A stretch of 64,000 nt of DNA from Osedax fenrisi (lineage: Eukaryota > Annelida > Polychaeta > Sabellida > Siboglinidae), in assembly GCA_964019155.1 (NCBI GenBank), contig OZ025242.1:172001-236000 (forward strand). Direction: 5' to 3'. The notes under the pieces were generated by a model. That model searched no databases. It saw only the letters and a list, made by a program, of their open reading frames with translations, and was not told where the DNA came from. Position numbers and translations under genes: made by a program. This document shows, one piece after another, positions 23,081-36,525 of this stretch. The stretch's first letter is position 1, and each line of letters begins with the position of its first letter.

Positions 23081-23985
23081 TCAGACCAGAATCACTAGAA
23101 CAAGGAAATGGCTATATATCTGAAGATCATCAGCATAAATATGATAGTTAATATTGGGATATTTGATTAAAAAAATTGATTTTATAGGAATAATATAAAT
23201 AATGAAAAATATAGGTCCAAGTACAGATCCTTGTAGAACACCATCTCTGTTGAGATAAGGAGGAGACAAGGAGGAGTTAATCTTCACCGAAGATGTTCTA
23301 GATGAAACAAAAGACATAAACCAACTGCGTACTTGACCGTATATGCCAATTTCATTAAGTCTAATTGAAAGAATATTGTGATCTATAGACCCTATAGGGT
23401 ATCAAAGGCACTAGATAAATCAAGTAGTACGAGATAGCATGGGGCTTTATTATCAAGAGATATGAGAATATCATTAATGATTAAAGTAAGGGCAGTTTCG
23501 GTACTACGATGAGGAAGATACGCACTTTGAAATTTATCAACAATAGCATTTGACGTAATGTAATTAATAAGTTGAGTGGACACAACTCGTTCTAAGGTCT
23601 TAGATATTGATGATAACAGAAATATTGGACGATAACTTGATAAATTAGATTGGTCAAGAGTAGTTTTTTTTTAAATCGGAATAATATATGAATATTTCAT
23701 GGAGTGTGAAACAATAGATGATATAAGAGATCTATGAATGATTTCAGTGATAAGTCCAATAAAAGATGGTGATAATGAACGAAGTAGATTGAGTGGAATT
23801 GGATCAAGTGGGGAATTCGTTTTCAAGGATGTCATCAGAGAGAGTACAAAGTCATGTGTGGGAAGCGTAAAACATGACCAATGATTCAGATTGGATGTTA
23901 AATTGGGATTGAGTCGTACCGAGTTGATGTTTGGAAGTACATTGATAATACTAGAAATTTTTTGTTGGAAGAAATTGGCAATCAA
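23081..23985 (-). pseudogene. LINE reverse transcriptase fragment (L2/CR1-like), frameshifted
   Basis: Three consecutive minus-strand frames together give an RT domain. Residues encoded at 23985-23671 contain SPLDPIPLNLLRSL (RT block 0/1). Those at 23583-23392 contain FQSAYLPHRSTETAL and LLDLSSAFDTL (finger/palm, first catalytic Asp). Those at 23317-23081 contain GVLQGSVLGPIFF and YADDLQIY (catalytic YADD). Frameshifts separate the pieces, so it is inactive. The HRSTETAL and QGSVLGP motifs are typical of the CR1/L2/Jockey group. Only part of the polymerase is present. Confidence 0.85.
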
Positions 23986-25156
23986 GGCAATCCGCTTTAT
24001 GTAGTAGGTTTACAATAATTAGTTCTAAATATATTCCTAATTGTAATTGAACGTAAATTCATCTTTTGTTTTATAAATCATTGCTATCATTAATGTAATT
24101 ACTCATATTAACCTACCATCGACGTATATTGTCTCGTTTCACCTATATTCTATTCGCCCAATAGTGTCTGTATATTTCTTATATTACATTAATAATCACT
24201 TATTTTAATTCTATAAACTAAATTATTATATGTATTCTAATACATCGAGGTCGTAACTTTTACTAAAGTTTTATTATTCCTATATTTGTTACGTAATATG
24301 TATAATGTCATCACGATTTATAGAACATGAATAAGTTAGCATCGATCACATTTATCAAATAACGGGTTGTTTAGCTCCTGCTTACAATACATATAGCAAT
24401 GGAAAGTCTGAAGTGTATATAAATAATGTGTATAATATTATTATTAACTATATTATTGTACAATGTACATGTTCATATGTAACTATGATACTATTAATCT
24501 AGCTCTATTCTTATAGTTCAAGTATTTTACTTATGTTAGGATGAGAATATAATGTAAACAAACAAGGTATTATTGTATTATATGTGTATACACTGTATAC
24601 ACTGTACTATATGTGTATACTATATGTACATACTATGTACAAAGTTATAGCATAGTTGGCAATAGTATTGTACTCGAGGGTGATTAATACTGTATTGTAT
24701 CTAAATTATCCTAATTAATAACTTTATAACTATCATTCAATATAGGTTTAACATAGTATGTAAACACAGCTACTAGCAATACCTCCTATAACTTCGGTTA
24801 TAGGAGGTATTGATGCTAGCTAGGTGTTTTAAAGTGATACAAACTACATTGTTTTATATACGTATATATTATATCATTTTATGTATATATTATTTATGAT
24901 TATTTGATCACTATTGATATTCATTATTATCTTCATTATCATTGATATCGTAATATTTCTTGTAATCAGATAACGATCATATATATATATATTTCATAAA
25001 ACATTATATTTTATCTGCGCCTCAATAATAATAAAAAAGTTTTAATTTCATAATTTTATTATAAGAGTACAAATTATAGATGAACTTTAATAGTAATTTA
25101 GTAATTAATAACAGGAAACCCTACTAATACATTCACCGATAGATACATCTTCCATG
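23986..25156. other. AT-rich intergenic DNA with GTATAC repeats
   Basis: Between about 24585 and 24640 there is a run of GTATACACT/GTATACTATATG repeats. A stable hairpin lies at 24777-24812 (separate entry). On the minus strand an ATTAAA (25091-25086) could serve as the METTL26 poly(A) signal. Nothing else was recognised. Confidence 0.5.
24777..24812. other. Perfect 16-bp hairpin with TTCG loop
   Basis: CAATACCTCCTATAAC, loop TTCG, then the exact reverse complement. Outside the stem a CTAG/CTAG pair extends it after a small bulge. UUCG is an exceptionally stable RNA tetraloop. It could be a transposon tip, a structured RNA or a palindrome by duplication; no gene is attached to it. Confidence 0.6.
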
Positions 25157-28100
25157 TTATTGTTTCATAAATACCAGAATTTTATTGTTAGCCGCAACAT
25201 CATGCTGTGAATCGTATATATTCATGTATAATAAGATACATTCATTATTATTAACAAATATGTATTCATATATAAATTATTCATATATTAACGGAAAGTT
25301 ATAATAATTATAATATTATTATTATTTATATTCTAATTTAAATTACAACATTTAAATTAATGTATATTGTGAAAATATAGAAAATTAAATACCCACAATT
25401 AATTTATTTGTTGAGCATTTTTATATTTATTAATGACACATTCATATTATTAATAGTATCATTACCTTTTATATATTCTTTAATCGATAATAAATACAAA
25501 TGATATCCCCTCTACATCAACAATTAATTTGTACGTGATATCCACTTGATAAATGATCATATAGTATTAATTAATATATATTAGTAATATTTAATAATTT
25601 TTTAATAGGAATATTAATACAAAATATAAATTTTGTATATTTAAATGTAGAATAATATAATTTGAATGTAATATTATGATTATGACGATTATTCTGATGA
25701 CACGATACTAATGAATGTAAATGTAACACATATTACACGCTTACATATAACAATGAATCACTTATTGAAATTATCGTAGATTGGAGTTATTGTGATCACG
25801 GATACTAAATATTATAATCGTATTCAATCATCTGCTTAATTCTAACTATTAGATAACTAATAGAATAGATATCACCAAAGTTCGCTTGAAGTTCAAGTTC
25901 AAGTTGTATTGAAATAGGGCGCATATGAAATATAGTTTAGATATAATACAGGTGTATCTACAATAATGACAAGAGTAACCTCAGAAATCAGTCACAATTA
26001 ATTATTATATGGAATATGGCCGCCATTTGTTTTGATTACAGTTTCCGAGATCAAATTTAAAATAGTTTTATACACATATTGCTAGATAATTTTTAATTGT
26101 AATAAAAGCTAATTAATATATATTTTATAATATATACTACATTTTCACCATCAATACAAATATATTGTGTTAACTGCCAAAATGAGTATTTTAAATTTGA
26201 CCTCAAAAATCGTAATCAAAACAAACGATGGCCGTATTCGATACACACCATTACATGTAAGAATGTAAATACAAACTCTATCGATGAGTTTAAAGCCTAG
26301 ACCATCTGCTAGTTTCTTCAGCTCTGTGACATCTCTTAAACCCCATTTACTATTCCTGTTAATTAATCAACAGCATAAGATAGGTAAGCCATAGATAAGC
26401 CAAGCAATGCGCTTGTAATCTTATAGAAGTTTAAATAATGCATCACTAATCTTGTATAATATTATTACTTATGAGATATATTCTGAAATTCAATATCATT
26501 AGTTGGAAAATGTAATTCAGATATATAAACGTACAATATGTCTTTCTAATTTAAATTGTTTATAATACACGATATATACTATTAATTCTAATATAATATA
26601 AAATCAAATTTGACTTATCGATAAAAATAAATAAGTAAAAATAAGAGTATTTATAAATAATTAATAATATAAAGTATATATATATATTTAATATTACTTT
26701 TATTTATTCAAAAATCAAAATTTAAATACAATTATTAAACTGACTATTTATAAAAAAATGTTTTATAAAACACAAGTTTTAATTAAAATAAACAAATGGT
26801 TAAGAAACATATTTTGAATTAAATCAAAAATGTTACTTTAAAATAATAATATTAATATATTGAATACAAATTATAAACTTGTCAATCCTAGTCAATAAAG
26901 TTCAAGTCAATATTTCTTATTAAAAATATTAATATTCAAAGTATTTTTTAATAAATATTATGTCATGTTTCCAATGGATGGATCTGACCCATCGATATAA
27001 AAAAGTGGATAAGCGATTGAATGTATTATATGGCATTTTGTGATAGAGGTGCAACACTTGAATCCTTCTATTAAATTTCAAATTATTATTATTTATTTAT
27101 ATTCATGATTATGATTAATTATAATGTACTATCTGTACCAAAAATAATCATTATATACATATATATAAATATATATATATATAAAATATAACATATCAAT
27201 ATAACATATTCATCATAATTGTTCGGTTTTTGGTATTTAAATGTATTTATATTGAAGATATCATACCATTTTATTTATATATAATATAAATCCATATATA
27301 TATAGATAGAAGTCACATATCTCTATATCGCCGAAAATTCTAAAGTTTTAATATTTGGCCTATATAATATTACTAATATCCAATAAAAATCACTGATGCC
27401 ACTTTGTTAATTTATTAAGAAAAGTGCCATTCGCATATCTATCATTTACATACACTGCATGCATAAATTTCTTATCCACTTTCTTTACATCAAAGTCTTA
27501 CTCATATTTAGTAAAGTTTTTAATAATAATATAGATATCAGGTAATAATGTATATATGTTCATATAACCTAGACTTTAGATGTTCATCGAATCTTACGTT
27601 GCTAGCTTCTTTAATTATTCCATCTACCATATAGGGCTGAAAAGTAGAATATTATAAATATTAGAATAATTAATAATTTAGTAATGATATAACATGATAA
27701 ATACCTAGGTCCATTATATACATAATGTAATTTTAATACATATTTTGTAATATGTTTAATAATACTTAACGAATTCGCTTTTGAAACGATAGTGTTGCTA
27801 CTTATATTTCAAATTAATCGGCATTAAAATTCATTTCTTGTAAATAGATACGAGTGGTATATCTTTGCTTTGCAAAAGCCTTGGTATTATTGTTCTAACA
27901 ATAGAAACATATATGTGCTAATACGTATAGTATATGATAATTAACTATGGAATATAATATAAGATAAATATATAGGTAACACTACAAGTATAGGTGAACA
28001 TAAAATAAAACAAAAACAGCACTAATTAATGATAGAATTATTATTTCATGGAGGCATATCTTCAAATAACAATAATACGTATAGAAATATAAGTCATTTT

Positions 28101-31100
28101 TATTTTTACTTTTAATAATATAATTTTTAAATTATTGATTAATAATTTGTAATAAAATACATAGTTAAATATATATTTGTAATCAATAAATATATATATG
28201 CTGTTATAATATATAGTTTAAATAAACTAAGTAAGTTTAATAGATAATTATTTTTGATATAAATGAAATTATGTATTATAAATATATTTGTTTACTTCAT
28301 TAAATTAAAATATATATTTAAAGAAACCCCGTAAGTGAGCAATATTCCTCCTTTCTTAAGATACTTCACTCCGTTGGTGAATAAAGCCTGTGTGCGAGAT
28401 GTGGAAATATTGAGATTATAACGAGTATGGCTGCTAGTGTGTTTGTGACATTATCTATGGATGCTAACTATGCAGGGACTTCATGTTTACTAATAAACAA
28501 TACCTAGTACCTAGGGGCGCTGGAACGATGGTGTGTATGTAGGGGGGACCCAAACCCAACCCCGCCCCCCTCCCACCCACCCTTAGAGGATTTTTGGGCC
28601 GAGCTGCATTTCATCTAATTATAGTGAACGTAAAACACTAATGGGGAACAACCAATTAAAATAAATGTTGTGATAAAAGTTGGGGGGGGGGGGGCAATAC
28701 ATAGGAGGTCCCCCTAGATTTTAAAGTGGGGGGGCATATCCCCCCCGTCCCCCCCGTGTTGCAGCACCCTTACTAGTACCTACACCCATGGCTGTGATGT
28801 GTGTAGCATGATGGTCGGACAGATAAAATAGACTCTTACAATATCATAGATGGTCTACTTATGTTACTATGTTTATATATGACTATCAATGTTTAATTAA
28901 AATCTTTATCATACATTTTCAACCGGATTTTATAGTATATATTATATATATGATGTAGATAATCTATTTTTAGTATTAATTATGACTGATTGTGATGTGC
29001 TAGAAGATATGTTTCGGTTGTATATTTAATTATCAATGAAATTCAATGAATTAAATATTTGAATCAAAGATGTCAAGGATATTTATTTATTTATCGAATA
29101 ATGATGCATTCATATTTTTAAATTATATTTCTATATACATATTTTATGAAAATTATGAATTTATTTATAAATTTGGTTTGAATTGAACGATGTTTTTATA
29201 TAATTTACGTCGATATTCCAAATAATATAATGTGTATTAAATCATATTGTGATTAAATATAATCGTATGAAAATCATTGATCTAAAAATGAGTTTTTGCA
29301 TTAATTTTTATATCAGATTTAAATGCGTACTCCTGGACCATGATGCAATAAAATCACTCAAGCGGAAAATAAAAATTTCATAAAATATGCGTTAGCAGTG
29401 TCCTGTCCTTGGTGCTAGCTTGACTGGTTACAATAATTACAGGTACAGTTGGACACTATCTGGACATCCAGTTGATGTATTACGTAAATATGATGGTGAA
29501 CTGAACATGATATACTAGGTTATATACTAATTCTCGTCATATGTATGCGATGTAGAATTTCTATGATAAGGACATATGTATACTACAGATCTCATAAATA
29601 CACTAATAAATCATTACATATCGAATATCGTCTAAACACAATAACACTTTATTACATTAATTTCTGTAAGATATCATAATTTATATGATTATTCTAATTA
29701 AAACTTACAATATATATATATAAATATGAATAATGTCTTATAAAGATAGATACAATTCTAATCATGTTGTAATTTACATATGTAATATTTCACTGTATTG
29801 TATCATAATATATATATATACTCTAATAATACGATAATGTTATTGTTTAGGAAATATGAATAATTACAAGTAAATGATTGGTTAGAATAAAAACATTGTA
29901 TATTGTGTAACATTATGTAATAATCACACTTACACAATAACTCATATTATATTAGAATATATTAGATTTATATAAATATACTATAATGATTTAAATCGTA
30001 GAACAATGAACTCAAATAACAATAGGTTCTAAATATGTATTATTATCAGAGATTACATATTGAACTAATATAGTTATTGTTATTCTATTGTACCACTATA
30101 TTGTACCATTATACAACTTATTATTGTATTTAGATTAACAACTATATATAATTCAATGTAATGAAATTTAACACATGTATATTATCAGCAATTTTCCTAG
30201 GGAAAGATATAATATGCGGAATCATGTAATTCGCTTTTGTATATAAAACATGAAAAGCGCCACCTATAGGGACAAATTTTGGAAAATCGGTTGTTTATGA
30301 TGACAATTTATCTATACACTTATCTATATACTTTAGAAATGTAAACAAATTTATTTCAAATTATTATTTATATGATGAACAAATTTGCATTACTAACATA
30401 TAACAAATCAATAGGATAGTTTGATTTAAAATGATATACATATCTGAGGCGGGTAAAAGCTAACTTATATTGCACGTCAAACATAAATCTATTTCAGTGA
30501 TTTCAATACTACTGCTAGCAGCCAGACATATGAATATTAATTACGTTGCGTATAATAGGGGAAATGGAAGTATTATATCTTTGCTTTACAAATTCTTCGA
30601 TATTATCATGATAATATAGGAGAAGGGATGTAATAAAGTATAAATAATTAGGTATAGGTTAAGGGGTAGAAACAATATGTTTAGGCAGAGAAGACATGGT
30701 TAAGATGCGGAGTTTGACAAGGACATGGTTAACCTTAGTACTGGTCCAAGGACATATGTGAATCAAGTTGATGCAGACGATAATGTCAAAGTGATTTAAG
30801 TCGACGCCCCATTTGTCGTTGTTGACATCCAGAGATAGTGGCGCCATCACGTTGCTTAAACCGCTCTTAATCACGTGAGACTTTATACTGGGGAGGTTGG
30901 GTCGTCGGTGAGACAGTTAGAAGTAAAGTTAAAACGTCACAATAGGAAGATACCATAAATATATATATATATATATATATATATCTATTATAAGTTGTAT
31001 TGTTCTACTAAAACACATACTCATATTGAAATCAAACATATATAATCCGTAGTCATCTATACTCGATGAATCAAACCTAAGCTGTATAATGATGTAATTC

Positions 31101-31137
31101 GCCCGAGTCTAGGTACTAGCATGGTGATGCCTGGAGA

Positions 31138-31169
<32 letters not shown>

Positions 31170-31963
31170 TATAGAGAGAAAGTGAGAGAGAAAGAGATAG
31201 AGATAGAGTAAGAGAGCTACTATCATATCTTATTAGCTATTGAAATATTAGATGCTCAATTAACCTTGACAATGCATCAGGGTCAATATCAGTAGGTTGC
31301 CAGGTGATGGAGCTTAACTTGTCACCGAAGTAAACACTATGCTGACCACTTCCTGTTCATACAAAGATAATAATACACAATTACAAACTCAACTAAAACT
31401 GATGAAACGTAGGTATGATATAGTTTTATACTAACTGTATATTAGTGATATTTACTAAAATATACAACTTAAGTTAGTTATTATATATTATATTTTTCGC
31501 ATAATGTTGATAAACTACTCCTTTAACTTTAAATATATATTCATTGGATTCATTAATTGTAGGTAAACAATATTTATGATAATAAATTTATAAATTAATA
31601 TTTAGTATTGAGATTATTTTCGAAAATGGATATTTTAATTAATTATTGATTATAATCAATGTCAATGAATGTTAGACAAACATTGTTGAACTTTTATCTT
31701 CATATTACATAACAACTGTTATGTTATTCTCTTTATCAACCATGAATATATTATAGCTGACCATAAGTAATATTCAACACTAAATATGGTAAATTCATCA
31801 TAAAAATCACATTTATTACAAATTTCCTTTTTTATCTAAATTATGACACTATTACTATACCTGCGGCTATTTCCAAGATAGATTTATTGAGGTTTGAGCA
31901 TAACGGCTTCAAAACTCCTAGAATCACATCTTTATTATTCTCGGCAGCCGAGGAGAATATCAT
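25157..31963 (-). CDS. METTL26: METTL26 (UPF0585) methyltransferase-like protein, complete, 7 exons
   Basis: Joined minus-strand exons: 31963-31861, 31352-31265, 30887-30734, 28387-28328, 27636-27575, 26355-26277, 25204-25157. All phases agree and give 197 aa (the human protein is about 204). Matches: AAENNKDVILGVLKPL (N-terminus); ILEIAAGSGQHSVYF, the SAM-binding motif I, residues 29-43; WQPTDID, residues 52-58; SGLSNVMAPLSLDV and CINLIHI in exon 3; YLKKGGILLTYG in exon 4; ASNVRFD in exon 5; KWGLRDVTELKKLA in exon 6; AANNKILVFMKQ-stop in exon 7. The family is a class I SAM-dependent methyltransferase of poorly known substrate. The start is the ATG at 31963-31961, which sits just after an AG, so an upstream untranslated exon is possible. 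Introns hold several MITEs. Exon 5 uses an AAA|GTCTAG donor. Confidence 0.93.
26011..26240. mobile_element. MITE with ~50-bp inverted repeats (GGCCGCCAT ends)
   Basis: The left end GAATATGGCCGCCATTTGTT and the right end AACAAACGATGGCCGTATTC are inverted copies. The similarity continues for about 50 bp each side (TTTTGATTAC...TCAAATTTAAAA). No coding sequence. Located in the last intron of METTL26, 37 bp from exon 6. Confidence 0.7.
26990..27495. mobile_element. MITE, family B copy (diverged)
   Basis: Left end CATCGATATAAAAAAGTGGA; right end CCACTTTCTTTACATCAAAG. It is homologous along its length to the copies at 36032-36517 and 51609-52095, but older. No clear target duplication remains. It lies in METTL26 intron 5. 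Confidence 0.75.
27862..27893. mobile_element. Solo right end of family-A MITE
   Basis: GGTATATCTTTGCTTTGCAAAAGCCTTG resembles the family-A right terminus (TTATATCTTTGCTTCGCAAA). The body is not recognisable. Confidence 0.5.
28512..28772. mobile_element. hAT-type MITE, 8-bp TSD CTAGTACC
   Basis: It begins TAGGGGCGCTGGAACG and ends GCAGCACCCTTA. Both flanks carry the exact 8-bp duplication CTAGTACC (28504-28511, 28773-28780). TAGGG-type ends plus an 8-bp duplication are diagnostic of hAT transposons. The interior has poly-G and poly-C runs and no gene. It lies in METTL26 intron 3, 124 bp upstream of exon 4. Confidence 0.85.
30189..30601. mobile_element. MITE, family A copy 3 (diverged)
   Basis: Same architecture as 67-520, with the shared interior phrases GCCACCTATAG and ATCTATTTCAGTGATTT. 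Ends have drifted (CAATTTTCCTAGGGAAAGAT and TATATCTTTGCTTTACAAAT). TATTATCA flanks both sides. It lies in METTL26 intron 3. Confidence 0.75.
31132..31216. repeat. (GA)n microsatellite
   Basis: GAGAGA run with AGTGAG and GATA interruptions, in METTL26 intron 2. Confidence 0.9.
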
Positions 31964-32010
31964 CTGAATGTGAGACAGAGGTTAAAGATTACGCTTACTA
32001 ATGTGAGGTC

Positions 32011-33632
32011 GGAGGGGGTTCGGGAGCTAAGAGGGGGGTTGGGAGCTAAGAGGGGGGTTGGGAGGTAAGAGGGGGGTTGGGAGGTAAGAGGGGGTTGGGA
32101 GCTAAGAGGGAGGTTGGGAGCTAAGAGGGGGGTTGGGAGCTAAGAGGGGGGTTGGGAGCTAAGAGGGGGTTTGGGAGGTAAGAGGGGGTTGGGAGCTAAG
32201 AGGGGGGTTGGGAGCTAAGAGGGAGGTTGGGAGCTAAGAGGGGGGTTCGGAGCTAAGAGGGGGGTTGGGAGGTAAGAGGGGGTTTGGGAGGTAAGAGGGG
32301 GTTGGGAGCTAAGAGGGGGTTGGGGGGTAAGAGGGAGGTTGGGAGCTAAGAGGTGGTTTGGAGCTAAGAGAGGGTTGGGAGGTAAGAGGGGGGTTGGGAG
32401 CTAAGAGGGGGTTTGGGAGCTAAGAGGGGGTTTGGGAGCTAAGAGGGGGTTGGGAGGTAAGAGGGAGGTTGGGAGCTAAGAGGTGGTTTGGAGCTAAGAG
32501 GGGGGTTGGGAGGTAAGAGGGAGGTTGGGAGCTAAGAGGTGGTTTGGAGCTAAGAGGGGGGTTGGGAACTAAGAGGGAGGTTGGGAGCTAAGAGGGGTGT
32601 TGGGAGGTAAGAGGGAGGTTGGGAGGTAAGAGGGGGTTTGGGAGGTAAGAGGGGGTTGGGAGCTAAGAGGGAGTTGGGAGCTAAGACGGGGGTTTGGAGG
32701 TAAGAGGGGTGTTGGGAGCTAAGAGGGTGGTTGGAGCTAAGACGGGGGTTGGGAGCTAAGAGGGGGTTGGGAGCTAAGGGGGGGTTGGGAGCTAAGAGAG
32801 GGGGTTTGGAGGTAAGAGGGGTGTTGGGAGCTAAGAGGGGGGTTGGAGCTAAGAGGGGGTTGGGAGGTTGGGAGCTAAGGGGGGGTTGGGAGCTAAGAGA
32901 GGGGGTTTGGAGGTAAGAGGGGTGTTAGGAGATAAGAGGTGGGTTGGAGCTAAGACGGGGGTTGGGAGGTGAGCGAGGGGTTGGGAGGTAAGAGAGGGGT
33001 TGGGAGCTAAGAGGGGGGTTGGGAGCTAAGAGGGGGTTTGGGAGGTAAGAGGGGGTTGGGAGCTAAGAGGGGGTTGGGAGCTAAGAGGGGGGTTGGGAGC
33101 TAAGAGGGAGGTTGGGAGCTAAGAGAGGGATTGGGAGGTCGGAGGGGGTTAGGGAGCTAAGAGGGGGGTTGGGAGCTAAGAGGGGGTTGGGAGCTAAGAG
33201 GGGGTTGGGAGCTAAGACGGGGGTTTGGAGCTAAGACGGGGGTTGGGAGCTAAGGGGGGGTTGGAAACTAAGAGGGGGGTTGGGAACTAAGAGGGGGTTT
33301 GGGAGCTAAGAGGGGGGTTGGGAGGTAAGAGGGGGGTTGGGAGCTAAGAGGGGGGTTGGGAGCTAAGAGAGGGGTTGGGAGCTAAGAGGGGGTTGGGAGG
33401 TAAGAGGGGGGTTAGGGAGCTAAGAGGGGGTTGGGAGCTAAGAGAGGGGTTGGGAGCTAAGAGGGAGGTTGGGAGCTAAGAGGGAGGTTGGGAGCTAAGA
33501 GGGGGGTTGGGAACTAAGAGGGGGTTTGGGAGCTAAGAGGGGGGTTGGGAGGTAAGAGGGGGGTTGGGAGCTAAGAGGGGGGTTGGGAGGTAAGAGGGAG
33601 GTTGTGAGCTAAGAGGGGGGTTGGGAGCTAAG
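32011..33632. repeat. G-rich minisatellite upstream of METTL26
   Basis: About 1.6 kb of a 17-20 bp unit, consensus GGGAGCTAAGAGGGGGGTT, in roughly 85 copies with many variants (GAGGTAAGAGG, GACGGGGG, GGTGTT). Runs of five to seven Gs repeat on the plus strand, giving strong quadruplex potential. On the METTL26 strand it is C-rich and ends 48 bp upstream of the METTL26 start codon, so it lies in the promoter or a 5' intron. Short open frames through it are by-products of the repeat. Confidence 0.95.
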
Positions 33633-34899
33633 GCTGTCAGTGTATGCCTGTAAGTTAACTATGTGCTAAAGTTAGTCTCGCTAGACTTACATGAAGGTGT
33701 ATGCTATACTAGCAAGTATATAGCTATCACTGGTACTGTGGAACAGATACTGAATGTAATCAACATACTCCGCGAATACATTCACTAATACTAATATAGA
33801 CTAAAATTGCATTCGCACGAAAAAAACGGCCCGATATTGGCTGCTTCAAATTATTAGTTATCAGACATTTACTAAATATCGGTCAAGTCAATATTTTAGG
33901 ATTTTACAATAGGTAATTTATAACTAAATGCAAGCATAAGGCGTGCGTCGACTTGCACGATATCGGTATCGCTGTTCACACTGAAACTGCCAGATTTGTA
34001 GTTATTGTTGTGAACGCAGCTTAAGGTGATGTCACACACCTTGTTTCGGTGAAAATAATTTTGTATTTAACATTTTTTTATTTAATAATACTACTAATAC
34101 TCCTTTTTTTAATAACTGTAAACAAATATTCATGAAAACAGTCTAGAAATGACATAAAAAGTGGTTAACATATAAAGAAAAATATAGAAATAGAAATTTT
34201 AAAAATGATGTATTTTATTTTATAAATAAATAAATATACTTACTTACTTTGAAATATTTTGATAAATTAATTACGCATTATGTAATAATATATAATATAT
34301 ACATTATATATTTTATTATTATACATATATATATAAATATAAACACACTATATTACGAGGACATTTATATAGATACATGTTATTACAATAAATAACGAGT
34401 ATAATATAGGTCCATCAATCACAGCCCCGATACGTGAGTTATTATCTTTTCATTTTTAATACATTTAGGAAATCTGTTAATAAGTTATTAAATTAATCTG
34501 TTAATATATATTTATATATATTGTAAAACATACGCAGATATATTATTAGGTATTATATATCTGTGATCACACATGACAAATAGTAAGTTAAGAGTTAATC
34601 TACTCATAACTTAAATCATAATAATAGTTATGATATTATTATATATCATAGATATATTTAAAGCATATATATATATATAATGCATATAAAATATATTATA
34701 TATATATAATAATGTTAGGCTTTTATTCACTAAAACAATTGTTTCATCGATGTCACTATATATTTTACTAATTAAGAAGGGAATAATAGTAGATTATGTC
34801 AGCTAGCTTCTTCCTTACATATATTGATTACGTTATGTAAAAACCAGTGAAATATGACTTCAAATTGTAATGATGCAAATAAAAGTATCAGACTATACT
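33633..34899. other. AT-rich intergenic DNA
   Basis: Between 33810 and 34040 there is a less AT-rich segment (CACGAAAAAAACGGCCCGAT ... GTGAACGCAGC) that may be an old transposon. No paired ends were resolved. The rest is TA-rich. Confidence 0.45.
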
Positions 34900-35353
34900 C
34901 AAAGATTTTCCGAAGGAAAGATATAACACTTACGCGAAATCGTGTAATTCGAATTTGTATACAAAATACCCTGGTGCCACCTATAGCGGGTTACTTTTAG
35001 GAACTATGCGTTGTTTATAATGTAAATTCGTATTTAACTACACACTTTTAAAATGTTAAATAATATGCTTTAAATTAATATTTATATGATGAAAACTAAG
35101 TGTTCATTACTAATATATAACAAACAAATATGATATGTATGTTTTAAATGCTATAAGTATATATTTAGTGAGTAAAAGCTAATTTATATTGCATGTAATT
35201 TAATAGAGCAATGAAAACATTGTTGTATGCAAACAGAGCCGAACCTAAATCTATTTCAGTGATTTTGATACTACTGCTAGCAGCGGTTGGGGCTATCACT
35301 AAATTACGTTGCATGCATAGGGAGTGTTATATCTTTGCTTCGCAAAATCTTTG
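34900..35353. mobile_element. MITE, family A copy 2 (TSD CTATACT)
   Basis: A 454-bp copy almost identical to 67-520, with the same inverted ends. It is flanked by exact CTATACT duplications (34893-34899 and 35354-35360). The near identity and intact duplication suggest recent movement. Confidence 0.9.
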
Positions 35354-36031
35354 CTATACTTGTGTTGTAATAATGTTAGGTAAATAGGTATTTTTAATGA
35401 TTCTCAATTAAAGTTTGCAGTGATCAATACATACATAGACGAGAATAATAAGTATAATATATATTCTATTTAATAAATAGTATTTATTAATATTACAGAA
35501 TGTATTTAAAAAAGTAAGTCTGTAAAATAACTCAAACGTAAAATAAAGGTTTCCAATATTATTCATTAGCTAATTTCCTATACCTGCTATCACTATAATT
35601 AAATTGAAATACATTATATATTATAAATATAATCTAAAGATGGAATTAAGAAAAAAATATGTTATATTTATAGGATTTATATTGAAAGATATATTTTATA
35701 AATAAATATATATATATATATATTTTTATATTTAAATTAGAATAAATAATGATTAATTAATATATATTTTTTTATATTAATATATGTTTTTTATTTACAT
35801 AACCACATAACATTAGGATATATAATATATTTATTACAAATAAATTACATTACAAAAAGAACCATGTTCCAGAACCTCTGACCAGGGGTAAATAATTAAT
35901 TGATTTATTTACAATTTACATTATAAATTACTACCTTAGTAAACCTAATTTTCAAATAATTGTCAATATTTTTCGAAAATAAATTGCAATTATTTACGTA
36001 AATTTTATAAAAACATTTGCAAACTTGGCAC

Positions 36032-36517
36032 CATCGATATAAAGAAAGTGGATAAGCAATTGAATGTAGTGTATGGCACTATCCGCTACGAGCGCTGCAG
36101 TCGAAACCCACTATCTGGCCCACTACTTTTTATTTATAATAATATGCATTTATCATCTATATATTGATAATTACTACCAATTTTAATGTACAATCTATAC
36201 TAAAAATAAAATTATATATTTAAATACATAATATCAACATTCCTCGTAATTTTGTGTATTTAAATTGAAGATATAATACTATTTTATTGATTTTATTGAT
36301 ATTTATAATTTAAATCCATTGATATAGATAGAAGTCACTTTAATCTATTTCGACGAAAAGCCTACTGTTTTAATATTTGACATATATAATATGACTAATA
36401 TCCAATCAAAATCACTGATACCATTTTGTTAATTTATCGATAAAAGTGTCATTCACGTGTCTATCTTTTACATGCATTGCGTGCGTCAATTGCTTATTCA
36501 CTTTCTTTATATCGATG
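36032..36517. mobile_element. MITE, family B copy (TSD CTTGGCAC)
   Basis: A 486-bp element with ~32-bp inverted ends beginning CATCGATATAAAGAAAGTGG and exact 8-bp flanking duplications CTTGGCAC (36024-36031, 36518-36525). The length of the duplication suggests hAT, P or Merlin relatives; the terminal bases are not the usual hAT ones. No coding capacity. Confidence 0.88.
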
Positions 36518-36525
36518 CTTGGCAC

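Noticed and set aside
30659..30733. Continuation of the METTL26 exon 3 frame to a stop at 30659
   Set aside because: Family alignment and the AAG|GTTAAC donor at 30733 place the exon end at 30734, and exon 4 at 28387 continues the protein exactly.
32011..33632. CRISPR-like array
   Set aside because: Units are contiguous with no unique spacers, and the genome is eukaryotic.
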